38,478 bases of DNA from an uncultured Lachnospiraceae bacterium. Its GTDB lineage: Bacteria; Bacillota; Clostridia; Lachnospirales; Lachnospiraceae. The translations under genes were made by a program, and so were the position numbers. Shown here piece by piece: positions 9,197 through 15,935 of this stretch. Each line of letters starts with the position of its first letter. Positions within the stretch are counted from its first letter, which is position 1. The notes under the pieces are model-generated. The model saw only the letters and a program-made list of their open reading frames with translations. It was not told the DNA's origin and ran no database searches. The stretch covers positions 1 to 38,478 of the forward strand of contig CAKRNX010000004.1 in NCBI GenBank assembly GCA_934371475.1, in the 5' to 3' direction.

Positions 9197-9208
9197 ACCG
9201 ACACCTCT

Positions 9209-10711
9209 TTAATCTTTCAAATCCAGTGCATATTTCAAAATATTTTTTTCGGTGGCCTCTTCTCTGTCAAACTGTGCAGTGATCCGGCCCGTGTGCATGG
9301 TAATCACCTCATCACTGAGTGCCATCACTTCCGGCAGATCCGATGAAATAAGGATCACCGCCACATTCTGCTCGGCCAGCCCCATAATATAGCGATGGAT
9401 CTCCGTCTTGGTGGCCACGTCAATTCCTCTGGTCGGTTCATCCAGAATAATGACTTCCGGTTCTTCCAGCAGCCAGCGGCAAAACAGAACCTTCTGCTGT
9501 CCGCCTCCGCTCAGGCTCGTAATCAGATCGTCCTGTGACTGAACTTTAATCTTATACTGATCAATGTTATGCTGTACGGCTTCTTTTTCTTTTTTCCGGT
9601 TTACAATGCCAAATTTATTGGAAAGCACATTTAAGAAGGATGCACTCATGTTGCTCCTTACATCATGTGCTGCAAATAACCCCTGCGTACCGCGATCCTC
9701 CGGCACATAGAAAATTCGTTTTTCAACTGCCTGCTGAGTGGAAATATGACTGATGTCCTCACCTTTAAATGTGATCTTTCCCTTCTCAGCATTTGTTTCA
9801 CCAAAGATTGCTCTGGCCATCTCAGATCTTCCTGATCCGACCAGTCCGTAAAATCCGAGGATTTCTCCTGGTTTTACTTCAAAGCTGATATTTTGATAAG
9901 TGCGTCCGTAGGACAGCCCTTCTACTTTCAGAATTGTATCATTCTTCTTATAATCTCTCTCTTTATAGACATTCCGGTCGATTTTTCTTCCGGACATCGC
10001 CTCAATGACTTTTTCCTCTGTCGCTTCCGTCACATTCATAGTGCCGGTCACACAGCCGTCGCGAAGAATAATAATGTCATCCGATACCCGTAAGATCTCT
10101 GGTATTCTGTGACTGATATACAAAATGCTGACCCCCTCTTTTTTCAGGGTATCAATAATCTGGAACAGTTTCTCCGACTCCGCGTAACTCAGAATGGAAG
10201 TCGGCTCGTCCAGAATTAAAACTTTACATTTTCTGAACACACCTCTGGCAATCAGAACCAGCTGCTGGTTTCCGATGGAAAGCTGTCCCATGGGTTTTGC
10301 AAGAATATCTTCTTTCAAATCTACCATTTTCAGCGCCTCGACTGCCTGTGCGTACATTTCATGCCAGTTGATGCCTTTTCCGGAAGAAATTTCATTGCCC
10401 ATAAATATGTTTTCAAGCACCGACATATCAGCAAATACATTCGGCTCCTGATATACGATGGAAATTCCGGCTGAGGTAGCATCCAGCGGGGAGTTCAGCG
10501 TCAGTTTTTTTCCCTCGAAATATATTTCTCCCGAGTCATTTTTATACGCCCCAGCAATAATTTTCATCAGTGTGGACTTTCCGGCTCCGTTCTCGCCCAT
10601 AACCGAAAGGATCTTCCCCTCTTTCAGCTGAAAACTGACTTTCTGAAGCGCATGGTTTCCGCCAAATGATTTATCGATTTCCTTTGCTTCCAAAACTATT
10701 TTTTCTGTCAT
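9209..10711 (-). CDS. CUT2-type ABC transporter ATPase (double nucleotide-binding domain)
   Basis: This 500-aa peripheral membrane ATPase energises the two permeases. Domain 1 has Walker A GENGAGKS (39-46), a signature-like LSIGNQQ and Walker B VLILDEPTS. Domain 2 has the degenerate P-loop usual for this family (GLVGSGRSE), the signature SGGGQQK and VIILDEPTRG. The architecture matches RbsA/LsrA/MglA. An upstream in-frame extension to 10888 is rejected: the ATG at 10711 has AGAGGTG four bases upstream and the extension is repeat DNA. A terminator-like hairpin and an element B copy separate it from the binding-protein gene, so it is probably expressed at a lower level. Confidence 0.94.
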   Translation of the reverse strand: MTEKIVLEAKEIDKSFGGNHALQKVSFQLKEGKILSVMGENGAGKSTLMKIIAGAYKNDSGEIYFEGKKLTLNSPLDATSAGISIVYQEPNVFADMSVLENIFMGNEISSGKGINWHEMYAQAVEALKMVDLKEDILAKPMGQLSIGNQQLVLIARGVFRKCKVLILDEPTSILSYAESEKLFQIIDTLKKEGVSILYISHRIPEILRVSDDIIILRDGCVTGTMNVTEATEEKVIEAMSGRKIDRNVYKERDYKKNDTILKVEGLSYGRTYQNISFEVKPGEILGFYGLVGSGRSEMARAIFGETNAEKGKITFKGEDISHISTQQAVEKRIFYVPEDRGTQGLFAAHDVRSNMSASFLNVLSNKFGIVNRKKEKEAVQHNIDQYKIKVQSQDDLITSLSGGGQQKVLFCRWLLEEPEVIILDEPTRGIDVATKTEIHRYIMGLAEQNVAVILISSDLPEVMALSDEVITMHTGRITAQFDREEATEKNILKYALDLKD

Positions 10712-10771
10712 ACTACACCTCTTTCTTAAAACGGGGTAAAACACGCTCTGCAAATCCTTCCGGGTATCACG

Positions 10772-10823
10772 TTCAAGAATATCCCGGTATTCTTGCTGCG
10801 AGGCAGGAGTCATCTCACATCTG
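10772..10823 (+). repeat. Element B (copy B2, internally deleted)
   Basis: The hairpin CAAGAATA/TATTCTTG (10774-10795) joins directly to the 3' module AGGAGTCATCTCACATCTG; the middle of the element is missing. The stem carries an A-T pair where most copies have G-C, a compensatory change. It lies between the binding-protein and ATPase genes. Confidence 0.75.
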
Positions 10824-10873
10824 CTATTCGCCTGGATCCCATCCAAGCACGATCCCCGGCCCATTACTCGCGT

Positions 10874-10920
10874 AAATAAAAGGCACACCGATGCGTTTTG
10901 AACTTCATTCAGTGTGCCTT
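10874..10920 (-). terminator. Terminator/attenuator after the binding-protein gene
   Basis: On the minus strand, AAGGCACAC and GTGTGCCTT pair across a loop of about 23 bases and are followed by TTATTTA. A partial terminator directly after the binding-protein gene is a common way to make more binding protein than ATPase and permease. Confidence 0.7.
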
Positions 10921-10940
10921 ATCCTTCCGGAACAGATTAA

Positions 10941-11939
10941 TTAGAAGTCATAGTCATCTACATTGTCAGGAGTAATAACAAGCGGATCACCAAGAAGCAG
11001 TCTTCCGGTCTCTGCATCATATGTTACATCTGTATCGATTGCATCAATGTGCTGAGTCTCTTCAAATTCATTACCTGTTGCTGCCTGATATCCTGCCCAG
11101 CAGGTCAGATAGCCAAGTGCCTTTGCATCCCACAGAATAGAAGCATCCATGATACCGTCTTTCATGTATTCACGGACTGTTGCCGGTGAACCGAAACCAA
11201 TCACTTTTACTTCGCCTGCAAGGCCTGCCTGATCTACCGCCTGGCATACGCCCGGGATAGTAGAGGAAGCTACGCCAACAAGACCTTTCAGATCCGGATT
11301 GGCTGTCAGCAGATCCTGTGCCTGCTGCAGTGCCTCTTCGCTGCTGCCGTTTGCCGTATATTTGATATCCAGGATCTCAATGTCCGGATAATTTGCTGCT
11401 GCGTAATCCTGCATTGCCTTGATCCAGGTGTTCAGGTTTGTCGCGGTTGCAACACCGGATACGATACCGACTTTACCTTCACCGCCGATCTCCTGTGCCA
11501 GTTCTTCCATCAGAGTCTCGCCCAGAGCAATATCGTCTGCCTGTGCCACATAGAAAGATCTGGTGCTGTCTGCTGCATCCGAGTCAGAAGTGAAAGCAAT
11601 GATGCCTGCTTCCTGAGCTTTCTTGATAGACGGGTTGGTAGATGAGCTGTCCAGTACGGAAAGGCTGATCGCATCTACACCGCGGCGAATAAGGGAGTCA
11701 ATCTGTGTGACCTGCAGGTCTGCACTTGCTGTAGTATCACCGGTGTAAATCCACTCACATCCCAGATCTTCGGCTGCCTGCTGACCACCCTCATCCATTG
11801 CTGTAAAGTAGGGAATACCAATCAGCTGCGGAACAAAAGCCACCTGAATTTTATCAGAGTCTTCTGCTAATGCAGTCATAGCCAAGCTGGCTGTACACAT
11901 AACTGCTGTTAATAAGATACCGACTAACTTTTTCTTCAT
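10941..11939 (-). CDS. Sugar-type ABC transporter substrate-binding protein (LsrB/RhaS-like)
   Basis: This 332-aa secreted binding protein belongs to periplasmic-binding fold type I. The N-terminal signal is MKKKLVGILLTAVMCTASLA, with a likely cleavage after TALA; there is no clean lipobox, although a Cys at residue 15 leaves lipidation possible. The body resembles LsrB/RhaS: PQLIGIPYFTAMDEGG, YTGDTTASADLQVTQIDSLI, SDSD, LNTWIKAMQ and VIGFGSPATVREY. The positions that contact AI-2 in LsrB appear changed (Q for K in PQLIG, NLNTW for DQNQW, SSTIP for DANALP), so it should bind something else. The ATG at 11939 has GGAGG eight bases upstream. It is the first gene of the unit, behind the LacI-type operators. 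Confidence 0.92.
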   Translation of the reverse strand: MKKKLVGILLTAVMCTASLAMTALAEDSDKIQVAFVPQLIGIPYFTAMDEGGQQAAEDLGCEWIYTGDTTASADLQVTQIDSLIRRGVDAISLSVLDSSSTNPSIKKAQEAGIIAFTSDSDAADSTRSFYVAQADDIALGETLMEELAQEIGGEGKVGIVSGVATATNLNTWIKAMQDYAAANYPDIEILDIKYTANGSSEEALQQAQDLLTANPDLKGLVGVASSTIPGVCQAVDQAGLAGEVKVIGFGSPATVREYMKDGIMDASILWDAKALGYLTCWAGYQAATGNEFEETQHIDAIDTDVTYDAETGRLLLGDPLVITPDNVDDYDF

Positions 11940-12013
11940 GATTGAGTCCTCCTTTAAACTTTTGGCAGTTTCTATTACCATCCTCTCGGATCAGTAACCG
12001 TGTGTTTCTGTTT

Positions 12014-12031
12014 TGGATAAAACTATTCATC
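12014..12031. promoter_or_regulatory. Possible degenerate third operator half-sites
   Basis: GGATAAAACTATTCATCC resembles the two perfect operators in its left half (GATAAAAC) and has GGAT/ATCC outer symmetry. It lies immediately next to operator O2. It may be a weak auxiliary site or chance. Confidence 0.25.
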
Positions 12032-12036
12032 CAATG

Positions 12037-12054
12037 TGATAAAACGTTTTATCA
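12037..12054. promoter_or_regulatory. LacI-type operator O2
   Basis: TGATAAAACGTTTTATCA is a perfect 18-bp palindrome with the central CG typical of LacI-family sites. It lies in the 5' untranslated region, about 50 bp downstream of the predicted transcription start. It is longer than the 14-bp CcpA cre consensus and repeats at 12121, so a dedicated regulator is favoured. Confidence 0.85.
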
Positions 12055-12068
12055 GCTTTAATAATAAT

Positions 12069-12091
12069 CAGAAAACTTACACGATTTTCTG
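12069..12091. repeat. Inverted repeat between the two operators
   Basis: CAGAAAA and TTTTCTG form 7-bp arms around CTTACACGA. It could be a leader hairpin or another protein site. Nothing more specific is visible. Confidence 0.35.
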
Positions 12092-12110
12092 ACTCCTTTT
12101 GATGTGTCCC

Positions 12111-12139
12111 ATTATATTCTTGATAAAACGTTTTGTCAA
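12111..12139 (-). promoter_or_regulatory. Consensus sigma-70 promoter of the transporter/deacylase unit
   Basis: On the minus strand, TTGACA (12139-12134) and TATAAT (12116-12111) match consensus 12/12 and are spaced by exactly 17 bp. Transcription should start near 12104, giving a leader of about 165 nt before the binding-protein ATG. The operator at 12121-12138 covers the -35 box and spacer, so bound repressor would occlude RNA polymerase. Confidence 0.9.
12121..12138. promoter_or_regulatory. LacI-type operator O1, overlapping -35 and spacer
   Basis: TGATAAAACGTTTTGTCA differs from O2 by one base, and that change creates the CA of the TTGACA -35 box on the other strand. Its centre is 84 bp from the centre of O2, eight helical turns, suited to DNA looping by a tetrameric or bridged repressor. 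Confidence 0.87.
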
Positions 12140-12320
12140 TATATTATCTATATTTTCCTTTAACAATCAGTATTTTTTGTGCTTTTTCCCTATTTATCAT
12201 ACATGATATTTGTATATTTTTTCTTATTATGATAATTTACATTAATTTTTCCATATTCTTTTGTACTTTTATTATATTATTAATATATAAATAACTATAC
12301 TAATCCTATACTGACCATAG
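12140..12320. other. AT-rich intergenic stretch without recognisable gene
   Basis: About 180 bp, strongly AT-rich, upstream of the promoter at 12139. I see no open reading frame with a ribosome binding site and no hairpin with a U-tract. It may act as an UP-element-like or curved region for the promoter. Confidence 0.5.
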
Positions 12321-12461
12321 AACAAAAGTGTGCTTCGCATATCCCGCGAACCGTTGCTTCGGCAGCACAGCTTTTGTTCCGCGCACGAGCAGGCTTCTTC
12401 TCTGCGAGCTGCGCATCTTGCCGAAGGCTGTTCTTTCACAGGACGCAATTTCCTGTGAAAG
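12321..12461 (+). repeat. Element A copy 1 (no 45-bp modules)
   Basis: The 5' hairpin pairs GAACAAAAG-TGTGCT with AGCACAGCTTTTGTTC, with one bulge. Next comes a CGCGCACGAGCAG-like linker, then the module CTGCGAGCTGCGCATC at 12402 shared with element B. The 3' hairpin is CTTTCACAGGA/TCCTGTGAAAG (12433-12461) and abuts the A-run of the minus-strand terminator at 12462. No coding capacity is evident. Confidence 0.8.
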
Positions 12462-12504
12462 AAAAAAGAGCAATAGACCGCTTTGTAAAAGCGCCTTTGC
12501 TCTT
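12462..12504 (-). terminator. Terminator of the candidate small RNA
   Basis: On the minus strand, AAGAGCAA pairs with TTGCTCTT, and inside it CGCTTT pairs with AAAGCG, followed by a six-base U-tract (12467-12462). It lies immediately downstream of the strong promoter at 12515-12543, with no gene between them. Confidence 0.75.
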
Positions 12505-12508
12505 GATT
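12462..12508 (-). ncRNA. Candidate small RNA (about 47 nt), orphan promoter-terminator pair
   Basis: A consensus promoter ends only a few bases before a two-part terminator hairpin, so the predicted transcript is little more than the structured hairpin itself. No reading frame fits. Read-through would transcribe element A copy 1 in antisense. I do not recognise the RNA family; it could be a small RNA, a remnant leader whose gene was lost, or a decoy transcript. Confidence 0.4.
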
Positions 12509-12514
12509 GGTGCC

Positions 12515-12543
12515 AGTATACTTTTTTTATTCAGTTGTGTCAA
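12515..12543 (-). promoter_or_regulatory. Consensus promoter with no gene behind it
   Basis: On the minus strand, TTGACA (12543-12538) and TATACT (12520-12515) are spaced by exactly 17 bp. The next coding sequence downstream is more than 500 bp away and has its own promoter. Confidence 0.75.
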
Positions 12544-12675
12544 TCCCTTTTTCATATACTTTCTTTTCTATATTTTTTCCTTTTTTTGACGAAAGAAATT
12601 TATTTTCTCTGCATGGAAATCTTGTTTCAGGAAAATAATAGTTACGTGCTTTGCGCTTCCACAATCCTATACTAT

Positions 12676-12724
12676 AAAAAGAGAGCGCAGTCCCGAATCA
12701 TCTCTCATTCAGACTGCGCTCTCT
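12676..12724 (-). terminator. Terminator of the carboxyltransferase/Na+-pump operon
   Basis: On the minus strand, GAGAGCGCAGTC pairs perfectly with GACTGCGCTCTC around a 19-base loop and is followed by TTTTT. It lies about 140 bp after the last gene of the operon. Confidence 0.9.
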
Positions 12725-12864
12725 CCATAGCCTCCGTTCAGGAAGCTATTTCGCTTGGACTATGATATGGCAAAGCGGACATTCCCATTCCGTTTTGCTG
12801 TCTGTTCATGAACACAATCGTTTTGCACGATGCGTTCAACCAGTTGTTTCTGTCTATAATCTTC

Positions 12865-14277
12865 TTATACCGGATAAGCCTTGTTTTTCTCGTCAGCAGC
12901 TTTCGGGTCAACCTTCGTCTGCTGTGCTTCTCTGTACTTGAAAAACTCAGTAGCTACCTGCGGGAACAGAGCATAAGTCAGTACATCCTCATCCTGCTGT
13001 TTGTACTTCGCTACTTCTTTCTCCAGCTTCGGCAGTTCCGGCTCAAGCAGATCTGCCGGACGGCAGGTGATTACCTTTGCATCGCCGATACACTTCTTCT
13101 GAACTTCTTTGTTGAACGGTTTTACGGTAGCGCCGTATTTTCCGCTCAGCACATCCTTGGTTTCTTTTGTTACCATCTTATATCTCTGGCCTGTGATTAC
13201 GTTAAATACAGCCTGTGTACCAACGATCTGTGAAGACGGAGTAACCAGAGGCGGCTCACCCAGATCTTTTCTTACACGCGGAACTTCTTCCAGTACATCA
13301 TAGAACTTGTCCTCTGCGTGCTGCTCTTTCAGCTGTGAAGTCAGGTTGGACAGCATACCGCCCGGTACCTGATACAGCAGAGTCTTGATATTTACTCCAA
13401 GGTTCTTCGGATTCAGCAGACCGCTCTCCAGAGCCTGGTCACGGATCGGGCGGAAGTAATCTGCAATCTCTGCCAGCAGCTTCTGATCCAGACCGCTGTC
13501 ATACGGAGTTCCCTTGAAGGTCTCAACCATAACCTCGGTAGCCGGCTGAGAAGTACCCAGAGCGAACGGTGACATAGCGGTATCAATGACATCTACGCCA
13601 GCCTCTACTGCTTTCATGTAGGTCATGGAAGCAACACCGGAGGTGTAGTGGGTATGCAGCTGGATCGGCAGAGAAGTAGCCTCTTTCAGAGCCTTAACCA
13701 GTTCCGTTGCCTTGTACGGAAGCAGCAGACCTGCCATATCTTTGATACAGATAGAGTCAGCGCCCATCTCTTCGATTCTCTTTGCCATGGTAGTCCAGTA
13801 TTCCAGAGTATATGCATCCCCCAGAGTATAGGACAGAGCTACCTGTGCGTGACCTTTTTCTTTGTTCGCTGCCTTTACAGCAGTCTGCAGGTTTCTCAGG
13901 TCATTCAGACAGTCAAAAATACGGATGATATCAATACCGTTTGCGATAGATTTCTGTACGAAATACTCTACTACGTCATCTGCATACGGACGATATCCCA
14001 GAATGTTCTGTCCACGAAACAGCATCTGCAGCTTGGTGTGTTTGAATCCGGCACGGAATTTACGCAGTCTGTCCCACGGATCTTCCTTCAGGAAACGCAG
14101 GGAAGCGTCGAATGTAGCGCCGCCCCAGCACTCTACTGAATGATAACCTACTTTATCCATTGTCTCTACGATGGGCAGCATCTGTTCTGTTGTCATACGG
14201 GTGGCAATCAGAGACTGATGAGCGTCACGCAGAATTGTCTCAGTAATTTTAATTGGTTTTTTTGCAACTTCTGCCAT
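12865..14277 (-). CDS. oadA: Oxaloacetate decarboxylase alpha / 5S transcarboxylase-type carboxyltransferase
   Basis: This 470-aa cytoplasmic TIM-barrel carboxyltransferase moves CO2 between oxaloacetate (or pyruvate) and biotin. The family residues are visible: Asp18 and His20 in ETILRDAHQS, the carbamylated lysine Lys179 in CIKDMAG, and metal ligands His208/His210 in LHTHYTSG. It stops after the PYC-type domain and lacks the C-terminal biotinyl domain of Klebsiella-type OadA; a separate biotin protein is encoded upstream, as in the 5S subunit of Propionibacterium transcarboxylase. It is the last gene of the operon, 30 bp behind oadB. The reaction direction in this organism is inferred. Confidence 0.92.
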   Translation of the reverse strand: MAEVAKKPIKITETILRDAHQSLIATRMTTEQMLPIVETMDKVGYHSVECWGGATFDASLRFLKEDPWDRLRKFRAGFKHTKLQMLFRGQNILGYRPYADDVVEYFVQKSIANGIDIIRIFDCLNDLRNLQTAVKAANKEKGHAQVALSYTLGDAYTLEYWTTMAKRIEEMGADSICIKDMAGLLLPYKATELVKALKEATSLPIQLHTHYTSGVASMTYMKAVEAGVDVIDTAMSPFALGTSQPATEVMVETFKGTPYDSGLDQKLLAEIADYFRPIRDQALESGLLNPKNLGVNIKTLLYQVPGGMLSNLTSQLKEQHAEDKFYDVLEEVPRVRKDLGEPPLVTPSSQIVGTQAVFNVITGQRYKMVTKETKDVLSGKYGATVKPFNKEVQKKCIGDAKVITCRPADLLEPELPKLEKEVAKYKQQDEDVLTYALFPQVATEFFKYREAQQTKVDPKAADEKNKAYPV

Positions 14278-14307
14278 TGTTCTATATCCTTTCTATATAA
14301 TCAGAAA

Positions 14308-15465
14308 TTAAACTCCATAAATAGCCATGAACGTACCGGCAGCAACAGCTGTACCGATTACACCGGCTACGTTCGGTCCCATTGCATGCATCAGCAGGAA
14401 GTTGGTCGGATCTGCCTCTGCACCGACCTTCTGAGATACACGGGCTGCCATAGGAACAGCAGATACACCGGCAGAACCGATCAGCGGATTGATCTTGCCT
14501 CCGGAAAGCTTGCACATTACTTTACCTAACAGCACACCCCCTGCGGTGCCGACTGCGAATGCAACCAGACCCAGAACAACGATCTTGATGGTGCTCCAGT
14601 TCAGGAAAGCTTCTGCGCTGGTGGATGCACCTACGGAAGTACCCAGCAGGATAACTACGATGTACATCAGAGCGTTGGAAGCTGTCTCTGTCAGCTGTTT
14701 TACCACGCCGCTCTCACGGAACAGGTTACCCAGCATCAGCATACCAACCAGCGGAGCTGTGGTGGGCAGCAGCAGACAAACAACGATGGTAATGATAATC
14801 GGGAACAGGATTTTTTCCAGTTTGGAAACCGGACGAAGCTGTTCCATTTTGATCTTTCTCTCTTTTTCAGTAGTCAGCAGCTTCATGATAGGCGGCTGAA
14901 TGATCGGAACCAGTGACATATAAGAATATGCTGCCACGGCGATGGGTCCCATCAGGTCTGTCTGCCCCAGCTTACCTGCAAGGAAGATAGAAGTCGGGCC
15001 ATCAGCTCCGCCGATGATGGAGATCGCTGCTGCGGATTTTCCGTTGAATCCCATGAAGATTGCCAGGAAGTATGCCATATAGATACCCAGCTGAGCTGCC
15101 GCACCGAGCAGGAAGCTCTTGGGGTTGGCGATCAGGGGACCGAAGTCGGTCATGGCACCTACGCCCATGAAGATCAGGGACGGCAGGATACTCCATTCAT
15201 CCAGAATGTAGAAATAATGTAACAGGCCGCCGGCATGTTCGCTGCCCATCGCATCTGTGTAGGGAGCTGAGATGATATCCGGATAGATATTAACCAGCAG
15301 CATACCGAAAGCAATGGGAACAAGAAGCAACGGCTCAAATCCGTGTTTAATTGCCAGATACAGGAACACCAGAGCAACCAGAATCATCACATAGTTTCCC
15401 CATGTCAGATTGAAGAATGCCGTCTGATGCAGAAGATTTGACAATGTACTTGTAATGTAAGACAT
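14308..15465 (-). CDS. oadB: Na+-translocating decarboxylase beta subunit
   Basis: This is a 385-aa polytopic membrane protein that decarboxylates carboxybiotin and exports Na+. Family hallmarks are FMGVGAMTDFGPL, GGADGPTSIFLAGKL and PIIQPPIMKLLTT. About nine membrane spans plus a re-entrant loop are expected. It lies between the biotin carrier and the alpha-type carboxyltransferase, the usual order of such pumps. It makes the operon an energy-conserving system that drives Na+ export by decarboxylation. Confidence 0.95.
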   Translation of the reverse strand: MSYITSTLSNLLHQTAFFNLTWGNYVMILVALVFLYLAIKHGFEPLLLVPIAFGMLLVNIYPDIISAPYTDAMGSEHAGGLLHYFYILDEWSILPSLIFMGVGAMTDFGPLIANPKSFLLGAAAQLGIYMAYFLAIFMGFNGKSAAAISIIGGADGPTSIFLAGKLGQTDLMGPIAVAAYSYMSLVPIIQPPIMKLLTTEKERKIKMEQLRPVSKLEKILFPIIITIVVCLLLPTTAPLVGMLMLGNLFRESGVVKQLTETASNALMYIVVILLGTSVGASTSAEAFLNWSTIKIVVLGLVAFAVGTAGGVLLGKVMCKLSGGKINPLIGSAGVSAVPMAARVSQKVGAEADPTNFLLMHAMGPNVAGVIGTAVAAGTFMAIYGV

Positions 15466-15544
15466 TTTTTTCCTCCCAGTTATTCAATAAATTCAGGTCA
15501 TTAACAGTGCGAAAACGGTATCTGACTCTGATAAATCAGTCTGA

Positions 15545-15916
15545 TTAGTTCATGGTAGCCAGAACGTCTCCGTTCTCTACTGCGTCGCCTGTCTTTACAT
15601 CAATGCTGGCAATTGTACCATCCTGCGGAGCAACAACCGGGATCTCCATCTTCATTGCTTCCAGAATGATTACATTGTCTCCTGCTTTTACAGTCTGTCC
15701 TACAGATGCTTCGATCTTGCAAACTTTACCCGGCAGAGAAGCTTTTACCTGAACAGCGCCTGCACCTGCTGCTGCCTTCGGTGCTGCTGCTTTGGGAGCT
15801 GCCTTCGGTGCTGCCTTGGGAGCTGCTGCGGCTGCCGGAGCAGCTACAGAACCGGTGCCTTCTTCTACAGTTACATCATATACATTGCCGTTTACTGTAA
15901 TGGTATAATTCTTCAT
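15545..15916 (-). CDS. Biotin carboxyl carrier protein (biotinyl subunit)
   Basis: This 123-aa protein has a short N-terminal strand region, a flexible Ala/Pro/Lys linker (residues 24-52, repeats of APKA) and a C-terminal biotinyl domain. The biotin-accepting Lys89 sits in EAMKMEI. It shuttles CO2 between the soluble carboxyltransferases and the membrane beta subunit. It corresponds to the 1.3S or gamma-type subunit of related complexes. The gene lies 19 bp after the OadG-like gene. Biotinylation would be by BirA encoded elsewhere. Confidence 0.93.
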   Translation of the reverse strand: MKNYTITVNGNVYDVTVEEGTGSVAAPAAAAAPKAAPKAAPKAAAPKAAAGAGAVQVKASLPGKVCKIEASVGQTVKAGDNVIILEAMKMEIPVVAPQDGTIASIDVKTGDAVENGDVLATMN

Positions 15917-15935
15917 TTTTATTTCCTCCTGATAA

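Noticed and set aside
9209..10888. 559-aa version of the ABC ATPase
   Set aside because: The extra 59 residues translate repeat DNA; the start at 10711 has the ribosome binding site.
12037..12138. CcpA cre sites
   Set aside because: The palindromes are 18 bp and nearly identical to each other, with symmetric TGAT/ATCA ends beyond the 14-bp cre core, and a dedicated LacI-family gene is in the same unit. CcpA cross-binding is not excluded.
2682..12139. Lsr autoinducer-2 uptake system
   Set aside because: The transporter class matches, but LsrK, LsrR, LsrF and LsrG equivalents are absent and the binding-protein contacts appear changed.
12481..12765. Small protein gene between the orphan promoter and the Na+-pump operon
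   Set aside because: The frames present lack a ribosome binding site and cross terminators on the opposite strand.
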